Origin: Elusimicrobiota bacterium
GTDB taxonomy: Bacteria; Elusimicrobiota; Elusimicrobia; UBA1565; UBA9628
Direction: 5' to 3'
Length of the DNA stretch: 6,169 bases
NCBI GenBank assembly: GCA_028717865.1
Contig: JAQUMZ010000173.1
Span: 1 to 6,169, forward strand
Shown: one piece after another, positions 1 to 6,169 of the stretch
Layout: the number at the start of each line of letters is the position of its first letter
Position numbering within the stretch: position 1 is the first letter of the stretch
Made by a program: the position numbers and the translations under genes
The notes under the pieces: model-generated
Told to the model about the DNA's origin: nothing
The model's database searches: none
The model's input: the letters and a program-made list of their open reading frames with translations, nothing else

Positions 1-538
1 CTCCGGTCTTGCTCCGCAGCAAGGGCCGGGCCTTGGCTCCCTCCCATTGGGCCAAGGTCGCCAGCGCTTCATCGACGGCCCACCATTCGTTGCGGTCCGA
101 CATGAGGGCGGCTTCCCCCGGGCTCTTGGACTTGAAGCGCCGCTGCGCGACGGCCGTGATCAGCGGCAGGGCGCGGGGGGACTTCAGCCGCAGCAGCCCC
201 GTCATCGCGAAGACTTGGGCCTCGCTTTCAGGAAGCTTGAGGTACTCGATCAGGCCCGCCTCCAGGTTGCCGCGGTCCCCTTCGATCCGGCGCAGGGAGG
301 CCAGCGCGGATTCCCGCACCGATTTCTCCGGGAAGCGCATGAACACGTCGAAGAGGGCCTTGAGCTCGCGCAGGGTCGCGGGGGGGGTGCGGGCCAGCTT
401 CTCCAGCGCGGCTTGTTTTTGGGCGCCGTCCACGGCCTCGATGAATTGATCGTGAATCGCGGAGAGATCCTCCGTCGGCGCGGGCGCCTCGGCCGCCGAC
501 GCCGCCAAGGCCGTGATGAGAAACAGGACGGTGATCAT
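1..538 (-). CDS. Exported HEAT-repeat-like protein, partial (C-terminus off window)
   Basis: This is an open minus-strand frame of 179 codons with no stop before the window edge, so the C-terminus is missing. Residues 1-16 form a hydrophobic stretch ending in A-A-S-A-A, typical of a Sec signal peptide, although the n-region has no positive charge. The mature part is almost all amphipathic helix, with helix-turn-helix units resembling HEAT repeats: roughly residues 72-84 (VRESALASLRRI), 108-130 (QVFAMTGLLRLKSPRALPLI) and 153-174 (AVDEALATLAQW). Such repeats are protein-binding scaffolds, and no catalytic motif is visible. The start is well supported: a GGGAGG Shine-Dalgarno lies 5 bases upstream, and the ATG overlaps the TGA of the upstream NagZ-like gene as ATGA, so translation is probably coupled. 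Codons 51-53 contain a run of eight C. The exact family and partner are unknown; the HEAT call rests on pattern, not on a profile match. Confidence 0.72.
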   Translation of the reverse strand, partial: MITVLFLITALAASAAEAPAPTEDLSAIHDQFIEAVDGAQKQAALEKLARTPPATLRELKALFDVFMRFPEKSVRESALASLRRIEGDRGNLEAGLIEYLKLPESEAQVFAMTGLLRLKSPRALPLITAVAQRRFKSKSPGEAALMSDRNEWWAVDEALATLAQWEGAKARPLLRSKTG

Positions 539-2016
539 GGTTCCCTCCCCAACAGCAGTTCGCAGGCGGCCTGAAGCTGGCAGAGCCGGTAGCCGTGGGC
601 GTCGATCGCCGATATGTTCCGGTCCAGCAGCCGCAGGTCGCAGGAGCCGCGCAGCAGGCAGGCCGCCGCGCGCCCGGCGGCCTCGCGGTTGACCAAATCC
701 AGGACGGCGCGCTGTCCCGCGAAGCGCATGGCTTCGAAGCAGAAAAATATCACGCGCTCGGCGCGCCGCAGGGCGGGGCGCAGGGCCGCGGCGGGGGCTC
801 GTTCCATCGGGACCGTCATGAAATCGGCGCCGCCCGCGCGCCGGAAGGCCTCGCGGACCAGGGTCAGGGGCCCGAGCGGCCCGGGCTCGAAAGTGAAGCG
901 CGCCGCGACCTCCCGAAAGTCCGGGAAGAGCACGAGCGCCCGGGCGCCGTCGCGCGGCAGCGGCACCGGGACGGCGCCCGCGCGCGCCACGCCCGCCGCC
1001 AGGCGGGCGACGCGCAGCGCCAGGCGCGCTCCGGCCCGCGCGTCGGCCCGCGGTCCCGGGCGCGGGAAGCGCAGCAGGGGCCGTATCCGGGCGGCGGCGG
1101 CCGACAGGCGCGCCGGGGGCAGGCCGGCGGCGTGGAAAAGCTCCACGGCCTCGCGCTGGGCCGCCGGGTCGTGCGCGATCATGACGATGTCGTGTCCGGC
1201 CAAAAAGGCGTCGAGCGCGGCTTGGGGCACCGGGCCGCGGCCCGTCACCGCGCCCATGCACAGGTCGTCCGAGATGACCGCCCCGCGGAATTTGAGCCGC
1301 CCCCGGACGAGGCCGTGCGTGATGCGCCGCGAGAAGCTGGCCGGGCGGGCGTCGAGGGCCGGGCAGCGCATGTGCGAGGTCATCAGCGCGGCGGCGCCCG
1401 CTCGGCCGGCCTCGGCGAAGGGCGCCAGATGCGTTCCGAAGAACTCCGCGCGGGACAGGCGGATGGTCGGCAAGGACACGTGGGCGTCGACCGTGGCGGC
1501 GCCCTTGCCCGGGAAATGCTTTACGCAAGCGGCCACCCCGTGATCCTGCAAGCCGCGCACGAACTGCGTTCCGAGGCGGCCGACCAAGGCGGGATCGGAG
1601 CCGAAGGAACGGATGCCGATGCCCGGGTTGTAGCGGCCGCCGGCGACGTCCAGGACGGGGGCGAGGTTCATGCCGATGCCCAGGGGCGCGAGCTCCAGGG
1701 CCATCTGGCGCCCCGTGGCGTAGGCCAGGGCCGGATCGGCCACGCGGCCCAGGGCGGCGTTGCCCGGGAAGGCGGTCAGGCCGCCGCGGAAGCGCAGGAC
1801 CCAGCCGCCTTCATGGTCGACGGCGAAAAGCAGCGGCCGGCCGACGGCCTGGACCAAGCCCCGGGTCAGGGCGCGCAGTTGGCGCGGGTCGTCGATGTTG
1901 CGGGCCAGCAGGAGTATGGAGGCCGCGCCGGTCTGGCGCAGCAGACGGATCGTTTCCCGGTTCGGGCGCTTGCCGTATATCCCGAACATGAACACGAATC
2001 CGGGGTCGAGGGGCAT
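535..2016 (-). CDS. Glycoside hydrolase family 3, NagZ-like beta-N-acetylhexosaminidase
   Basis: The 493-residue product has a GH3 TIM-barrel domain (about 1-320) and a C-terminal alpha/beta domain (about 340-490). Visible motifs are the substrate-binding VDHEGG (66-71), NLAPVLDV (117-124), KHFPGKG (166-172), the D177-x-H179 pair matching the Asp-His acid/base dyad of NagZ enzymes, and ISDDLCMGA (248-256), where D250 aligns with the catalytic nucleophile. NagZ enzymes remove N-acetylglucosamine from muropeptides in peptidoglycan recycling. The lack of a signal peptide suggests a cytoplasmic enzyme. The protein is longer than single-domain proteobacterial NagZ (about 340 residues) and resembles the two-domain type. 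The usual second His of KHFPGHG is Lys171. The ATG at 2016 is the only good start: no Shine-Dalgarno precedes it, but a TATCGT hexamer lies 6 bases upstream, suggesting a leaderless mRNA. Substrate is inferred; another beta-hexosaminidase or beta-glycosidase role is possible. Confidence 0.9.
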   Translation of the reverse strand: MPLDPGFVFMFGIYGKRPNRETIRLLRQTGAASILLLARNIDDPRQLRALTRGLVQAVGRPLLFAVDHEGGWVLRFRGGLTAFPGNAALGRVADPALAYATGRQMALELAPLGIGMNLAPVLDVAGGRYNPGIGIRSFGSDPALVGRLGTQFVRGLQDHGVAACVKHFPGKGAATVDAHVSLPTIRLSRAEFFGTHLAPFAEAGRAGAAALMTSHMRCPALDARPASFSRRITHGLVRGRLKFRGAVISDDLCMGAVTGRGPVPQAALDAFLAGHDIVMIAHDPAAQREAVELFHAAGLPPARLSAAAARIRPLLRFPRPGPRADARAGARLALRVARLAAGVARAGAVPVPLPRDGARALVLFPDFREVAARFTFEPGPLGPLTLVREAFRRAGGADFMTVPMERAPAAALRPALRRAERVIFFCFEAMRFAGQRAVLDLVNREAAGRAAACLLRGSCDLRLLDRNISAIDAHGYRLCQLQAACELLLGREP

Positions 2017-2067
2017 GAGGGCACGATATCAAATTTGATATCATGCCGGTAGGCGCGGCAAATCCCC
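2017..2067. promoter_or_regulatory. Divergent promoter region between NagZ-like and CNB-fold genes
   Basis: This is a 51-bp gap between divergent start codons, much richer in A and T than its surroundings. On the minus strand a TATCGT hexamer (2028-2023) lies exactly 6 bases before the NagZ-like ATG. On the plus strand TATCAT (2039-2044) lies 23 bases before the ATG at 2068. No convincing -35 is visible for either. Both assignments are by eye, from spacing and composition. Confidence 0.5.
2025..2042. promoter_or_regulatory. Perfect 18-bp palindrome, probable operator
   Basis: The sequence GATATCAAATTTGATATC reads the same on both strands with no mismatch. It is built of three self-complementary hexamers, GATATC, AAATTT and GATATC, so it is also a direct repeat. 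It overlaps the candidate -10 hexamers of both flanking genes, so a protein bound here could control both. The half-site order ATCAA-AT-TTGAT is the reverse of an FNR/CRP-type site (TTGAT-N4-ATCAA), so it is not an ordinary Fnr box. The regulator is unknown and is not evident in this window. Confidence 0.6.
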
Positions 2068-2499
2068 ATGACCGTCACCGAGTTCCTGAAAACCGCCGTC
2101 CCTTTCCTGTCCGGCCTCGGCGAGGAGCAGGCCCATGAGCTGGCCGTGGCGGCCCAGCAGCTCTCTTTCACCAAGGGGCAGACGGTGCTTTTCAAGGGCG
2201 TGACCGTGGACGGCCTGCACATAGTCGCCACCGGCAAGGTGGGCGTGTACGCAAAGCCGGACAAGTCCCGGCCGGCCGTGCGCGTGGCCGAGCTTGGTCC
2301 CGGCGAGGTGTTCGGCGAGACCTCCATCATGGAGATGGGCACGGCCGGGGCCGCCGTCAAGGCGGCGGAGGACGGGACCCTGATCTTCGTCATTCCCCAG
2401 GACGCTTTCCGCGGCATACTGGAGCGCGCTCCCGAGTTCCGCGCCCGGACCGAGGCCTTGATCGCGGCGCGCAAGAAGCCGAGCGCGGGCGCGCGGTAA
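2068..2499 (+). CDS. Stand-alone cyclic-nucleotide-binding-fold protein
   Basis: The 143-residue soluble protein consists of one cyclic nucleotide-binding (CNB) beta-barrel domain. Matching features are the N-terminal helices, F-x-K-G-Q-T-V-L-F-K-G (34-44), a central VATGKVGVYAK strand pair (53-63), and GEVFGETSIM (79-88) followed by a strand and a closing helix (111-134). There is no helix-turn-helix, kinase or membrane part, unlike Crp/Fnr regulators (about 200-230 residues). The phosphate-binding cassette keeps the FGE core (82-84), but the Arg that normally contacts the cyclic phosphate, in the R-S/T-A position, is missing: residues 91-99 read GTAGAAVKA. Binding of cAMP or cGMP in the usual way is therefore doubtful. 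The tail (135-143) is basic and probably disordered. It is transcribed away from the NagZ-like operon from a shared 51-bp gap, with no good Shine-Dalgarno before the ATG. Its role is unknown; it may be a sensor or a partner-binding domain. Confidence 0.88.
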   Translation: MTVTEFLKTAVPFLSGLGEEQAHELAVAAQQLSFTKGQTVLFKGVTVDGLHIVATGKVGVYAKPDKSRPAVRVAELGPGEVFGETSIMEMGTAGAAVKAAEDGTLIFVIPQDAFRGILERAPEFRARTEALIAARKKPSAGAR

Positions 2500-2503
2500 G
2501 ACC

Positions 2504-2547
2504 AGCAAGAGAAGCGCGGGAGCGCAGCAAGAAGAGCGCGGGAGCGC
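2504..2547. repeat. Two tandem copies of a 22-bp repeat
   Basis: Copy 1 (2504-2525) and copy 2 (2526-2547) are adjacent and match at 20 of 22 positions; the two differences are a GA/AG swap in the middle. Both end in the 13-base core agcgcgggagcgc. They begin 4 bases after the stop codon of the CNB-fold gene. A third, diverged start may follow (cagcgaccgcgcc). The function is unknown; it may be slippage-derived 3' noncoding sequence. Confidence 0.75.
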
Positions 2548-2558
2548 CAGCGACCGCG

Positions 2559-2591
2559 CCACCGCCGCCCCCACTATGAGGGGGGCGGTGG
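2559..2591. terminator. GC-rich hairpin between convergent genes
   Basis: The left arm 2559-2571 pairs with 2580-2591 through 12 base pairs, all but one G-C, with a single bulged G at 2567 and an 8-base loop (2572-2579). It sits between the ends of the convergent genes at 2499 (plus) and 2607 (minus), where a shared terminator is expected. Neither strand has a proper T-run after the stem (the plus strand continues ttccgttgg). It may be a poor intrinsic terminator or an mRNA 3'-end stabiliser. Confidence 0.45.
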
Positions 2592-2606
2592 TTCCGTTGG
2601 GGGTGG

Positions 2607-3296
2607 CTAATGCCTCTCGATCCAATCCGCCAACTCGTTTAGAAAGGCGGGATCGGAGAACATCTGCGCGCCGTGCCCGGCCTTGGCTTTCAAGAACCGA
2701 GCGGCGGGGTTGGCGGCGGCGTAGGCCGCCGCGGTCCGGAACGCGTAGCCGTCCTGCGGCGAGGCCGCGACCAGGGCGGGCCGGCCGGGTTCGGGCCGCG
2801 GTAGGCCGACGCCCCGGTAATCCATGCCGGGCGACAGCAGGACCAGGAAGCGCGGCCGGGGTCCGGCCCGCGCGGCGAGATTGGCCCCGATGGAGGCTCC
2901 AGCGTAAGCGATGCGGTCTGGGGCGACGCCCCGCTTCTTCAGGAACGCGGCGGCGGCCGTGAAATCGGCGGCGGATTTCGGCCATTCCCCGTAGGCGTCG
3001 AAACCCTCGAACCCTTGCGGTCCGCGGGGGCCCGTGCGGCTTTCGCCGTGGCCGCGCAGATCCAAGGCCAGGCTGCCGATGCCCCGGCCGGCCAGGAGCG
3101 CGGCGAGGGGTTCCCACTCGTCCTTGCCGGCGGCCACGCCGTGCGCCATGACGACGACGGTTCGCCCGCGGCGGGGGGCGCGGTAGCGCGCGGCCAGGGT
3201 CCAGCCGTCCGGGGTCTGGAAATGCACGACGGGCGCGGCGGCCGCCGCCAGGACGGCGAGCGCGGCGATCCTAGCGGCAGCGCATGGAAAATTCAT
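2607..3296 (-). CDS. Exported alpha/beta hydrolase (serine hydrolase)
   Basis: The 229-residue protein has a full alpha/beta-hydrolase core. Visible are the oxyanion-region MAHG (50-53), DLRGHGES (79-86), the nucleophile elbow GASIG with Ser135 (133-137), a candidate acid Asp182 (ASPQDGYA) and the catalytic His208 (AGHGAQ). The layout, with little or no lid, resembles dienelactone-hydrolase or small carboxylesterase/S33-type members. Residues 9-22 are hydrophobic after a short n-region, so a signal peptide or membrane anchor is likely. The substrate cannot be told; an ester or acyl bond is inferred from the fold. The ATG lies inside the last codons of the upstream unknown gene (26-bp overlap in another frame) with no Shine-Dalgarno, so expression probably depends on translational coupling. 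A GTG at codon 24 would give a cytoplasmic form but has no ribosome site either, so the ATG is preferred. Confidence 0.88.
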   Translation of the reverse strand: MNFPCAAARIAALAVLAAAAAPVVHFQTPDGWTLAARYRAPRRGRTVVVMAHGVAAGKDEWEPLAALLAGRGIGSLALDLRGHGESRTGPRGPQGFEGFDAYGEWPKSAADFTAAAAFLKKRGVAPDRIAYAGASIGANLAARAGPRPRFLVLLSPGMDYRGVGLPRPEPGRPALVAASPQDGYAFRTAAAYAAANPAARFLKAKAGHGAQMFSDPAFLNELADWIERH

Positions 3297-3927
3297 AGCC
3301 GGAGTTGTACACGGAAAAAACGGAGTCTTGGATGCGGACGATGCTGCGCAGGAATTCCTCGGTCCGATGCCGGAAGTCCTTGTCCGTGGCCCAGCGGTTG
3401 TCCAGGACCAGCTGGCGGGCGGCGACCGCGTCCAGGTAGAGCGAGTTGAGGGCGAGCTGCAGCTGCTGCACCTGGCCCAAGGCCAGCAGGCCGGCCTGAT
3501 ACAGCTCGGGGTCGGGCAGGGCCTGCGACGAGGCCATGCGGCAGCGGACGGCCAGGTAATACAGGTTGTTGCGGATCTGGTCGCCGCCTTTGGCCAGGGT
3601 GTCCAAGTTGGCGGCGATGGTGGCCAGGCTCGGCTCGGGCTGCGGCTGGGCGAAGGCGTAGCGCAGGTTGTCTTGTTGGGCCTTGACGTGAGAGTCGATT
3701 TGCCGGATGTTGGCCACTTGCTGGGCGATCTGGGACGCCACGGCGCCCAGCATCGCCAACAATTGCGGGTCGCTTTGCTGGCGCGCCATGCGGTCGCGAG
3801 CCTGCAGCAAGGCGTCGAAGAAATAGCTTTCCTGCCAAAGCCGGGGTCCCTCCGCCCAGGCCGCGGCGCGCATAGGCGCGGCCGCGTGCAAGGCCAGGGC
3901 CAGGAGCGCCGGCGCGGCGCGTCTCAT
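3271..3927 (-). CDS. Secreted helical protein of unknown function
   Basis: I do not recognise this 218-residue protein. Residues 1-23 look like a Sec signal peptide: Arg2-Arg3, a hydrophobic A/L core, and A-A-A before Trp24. The rest is predicted to be almost all alpha-helix and rich in Gln, Ala and Leu, with heptad-like stretches at about 55-90 and 143-175 that could form coiled coils. There are two cysteines in the mature part, Cys129 and Cys217, which could pair in the periplasm. No enzyme motif is visible, and it is not a lipoprotein. It is followed at once by the exported alpha/beta hydrolase, whose start lies within its final codons, so the two are probably made together and may act in the same compartment. 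The start is supported by the signal peptide and by a TATACT hexamer 6 bases upstream. Its reality is supported by the clean signal peptide and the divergent promoter gap before it. Confidence 0.75.
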   Translation of the reverse strand: MRRAAPALLALALHAAAPMRAAAWAEGPRLWQESYFFDALLQARDRMARQQSDPQLLAMLGAVASQIAQQVANIRQIDSHVKAQQDNLRYAFAQPQPEPSLATIAANLDTLAKGGDQIRNNLYYLAVRCRMASSQALPDPELYQAGLLALGQVQQLQLALNSLYLDAVAARQLVLDNRWATDKDFRHRTEEFLRSIVRIQDSVFSVYNSGYEFSMRCR

Positions 3928-3933
3928 GCGCTA

Positions 3934-3939
3934 AGTATA
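3934..3939 (-). promoter_or_regulatory. -10 element for the unknown secreted protein gene
   Basis: TATACT on the minus strand matches the TATAAT consensus at five of six positions. Only 6 bases (TAGCGC) separate it from the ATG at 3927, so transcription would start at or next to the A of the start codon, giving a leaderless mRNA. No -35 hexamer is visible at 16-18 bases. Confidence 0.5.
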
Positions 3940-3966
3940 ATGGATTTTTCGGCGCCCGGGTAGGGT

Positions 3967-3995
3967 TTGACCTCCCCGTTCGGCTTTTGTATCCT
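3967..3995 (+). promoter_or_regulatory. Sigma-70-type promoter for the doxX-dnaX-recR genes
   Basis: TTGACC (3967-3972) is followed after exactly 17 bases by TATCCT (3990-3995). The first hexamer matches TTGACA at five positions and the second matches TATAAT at four. Transcription is expected at about 4002, two bases before the ATG at 4004, which has no Shine-Dalgarno. This is the most complete promoter in the window and implies a near-leaderless mRNA. Confidence 0.6.
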
Positions 3996-4003
3996 GAACG
4001 CAG

Positions 4004-4387
4004 ATGCGCAAGGGAGAATTCCTCGCCTTGGCGGGGCGCTTGCTGCTGGCCGTCATTTTCCTGGCGTCGGCGTTCGGCAAGATCACCAATTTCGAGGCCA
4101 CCACGCGCTATATGGAGGCGCATGGTATGCCGGGGGCGCCGTTTTTCTGCGCCGCGGCGATCGTGTTGGAGGCGTTCGGGGCGATTTCCTTGATGCTCGG
4201 TTATATGGTCCGCTGGGCCGCGGCGGTTCTCGTGGCGTTCCTGGTGGCCGTGACTTGGATATTCCATTCCTCTCCCGACCAGCGCATCCAGCTGCTCAAG
4301 AACCTCGCCATCATGGGGGGCTTGCTGCAGGTCGCGGCTTGCGGGGCGGGGGAGATCAGCCTCGACGGCCGGGAGCGGCCCAGGTAG
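4004..4387 (+). CDS. DoxX-family inner-membrane protein
   Basis: This is a 127-residue, four-helix membrane protein. Transmembrane stretches are at about 8-26, 46-66, 71-88 and 97-114. The start G-R-L-L-L-A-x-I-F-L-x-S-x-F-G-K (11-26) is the usual DoxX N-terminal signature, and the length is normal for the family (about 120-150). DoxX-like proteins sit in the cytoplasmic membrane; some are tied to quinone or thiosulfate metabolism and others to redox stress complexes, but most have no known role, and none can be assigned here. The start follows a promoter with almost no leader. The gene ends 24 bp before dnaX on the same strand, so it is probably the first gene of the dnaX operon. There is no functional link to replication that I know of; the arrangement may simply share a promoter. 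Confidence 0.85.
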   Translation: MRKGEFLALAGRLLLAVIFLASAFGKITNFEATTRYMEAHGMPGAPFFCAAAIVLEAFGAISLMLGYMVRWAAAVLVAFLVAVTWIFHSSPDQRIQLLKNLAIMGGLLQVAACGAGEISLDGRERPR

Positions 4388-4411
4388 CGGGCCGGCCCGA
4401 GGACGAATTTT

Positions 4412-6034
<1,623 letters not shown>

Positions 6035-6047
6035 ACGGACGGAAGGC

Positions 6048-6169
6048 ATGAGAGCCTGGGGAAGATTGATAGCGTCGCTCAAGCGTCTGCCGGGGATCGG
6101 TCCGAAACAGGCGGAACGCCTGGCGCAGCATCTTATTCGGACGAAAACGGAAGAAGTGGATGAGTTGAT
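6048..6169 (+). CDS. recR: Recombination mediator RecR, N-terminal part
   Basis: Only the first 40 codons are in the window. They show the helix-hairpin-helix start of RecR: LIASLKRLPGIGPKQAERLA (7-26), matching the family pattern in which LPGVGPK is followed by a helix ending in H-L (28-29). RecR works with RecF or RecO to load RecA on gapped DNA, and it often lies downstream of dnaX as here. The ATG is 13 bp after the dnaX stop, with a GGAAGG sequence close before it. The distance from Met to the LPG motif agrees with known RecR starts, which argues against the TTG at 6066. The rest of the gene, including its zinc finger and Toprim domain, lies beyond the right edge. Confidence 0.95.
   Translation, partial: MRAWGRLIASLKRLPGIGPKQAERLAQHLIRTKTEEVDEL

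Larger units (their letters stand above)
3928..4003. promoter_or_regulatory. Divergent intergenic promoter region
   Basis: This 76-bp gap between divergent starts holds both the minus-strand promoter for the unknown secreted gene and the plus-strand promoter for the DoxX gene, entered separately. The AT-rich core at 3931-3948 carries TATACT on the minus strand and a perfect TATAAT (3936-3941) on the plus strand, overlapping almost completely. Confidence 0.5.

Noticed and set aside
2025..2042. Fnr/Crp-type binding site
   Set aside because: The half-sites are in the inverse order (ATCAA-AT-TTGAT) and the TTGAT-N4-ATCAA spacing is not present, so only the general operator call was kept.
595..2052. 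Long plus-strand open frame (485 codons) opposite the NagZ-like gene
   Set aside because: It is antisense to a gene with clear GH3 catalytic motifs. The translation is low-complexity Gly/Arg/Gln/Ala, as expected from a GC-rich shadow frame.
2041..3117. Minus-strand open frame of 358 codons spanning the CNB-fold gene and part of the hydrolase
   Set aside because: It crosses a convergent boundary with a terminator-like hairpin and is antisense or out of frame to two proteins with clear folds.
4389..4398. GGGCCGGCCC palindrome between doxX and dnaX as terminator or operator
   Set aside because: Ten all-G/C self-complementary bases are easy to get by chance in this composition. There is no loop or T-run, and dnaX follows at operon spacing.

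Overview
The window comes from a high-GC bacterium. The genes are tightly packed, codon third positions are almost all G or C, and there are no RNA genes, insertion sequences, CRISPR arrays or phage genes. The lineage cannot be fixed from this much sequence. The dnaX-recR pair is broadly bacterial; a GC-rich Elusimicrobiota-like or deltaproteobacterial-type genome is a guess only.

Left block (1-2016, minus strand): a two-gene operon. A cytoplasmic NagZ-like family 3 glycoside hydrolase is followed, through an ATGA stop/start overlap, by an exported HEAT-repeat-like protein that runs off the left edge. A 51-bp gap (2017-2067) separates this operon from a divergent plus-strand gene (2068-2499) encoding a stand-alone cyclic-nucleotide-binding-fold protein with no DNA-binding domain. 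The gap holds a perfect 18-bp AT-rich palindrome that overlaps the probable -10 elements of both genes.

Middle block (2500-3927): a 107-bp convergent gap holds two tandem copies of a 22-bp repeat and a strong GC hairpin. Next come two overlapping minus-strand genes: a secreted helical protein of unknown function, and an exported alpha/beta hydrolase that starts inside the unknown gene's last codons.

Right block (3928-6169, plus strand): a 76-bp divergent promoter region leads into an apparent operon of a DoxX-family membrane protein, dnaX (DNA polymerase III gamma/tau) and the start of recR (recombination mediator). The ebfC/ybaB gene that often sits between dnaX and recR is absent.

Across the window, three genes that begin transcription units (NagZ-like, unknown secreted protein, DoxX) have a -10-like hexamer only 6-8 bases before the ATG and no Shine-Dalgarno sequence, which suggests leaderless mRNAs. 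Three downstream genes have Shine-Dalgarno-like sequences: clear for dnaX and the HEAT-like gene, closely spaced for recR. The hydrolase has none and probably depends on coupling. I see no clearly new defence or mobile system. The best leads are the palindromic operator, the lone CNB-fold protein beside it, the leaderless-promoter pattern and the unknown secreted protein/hydrolase pair.
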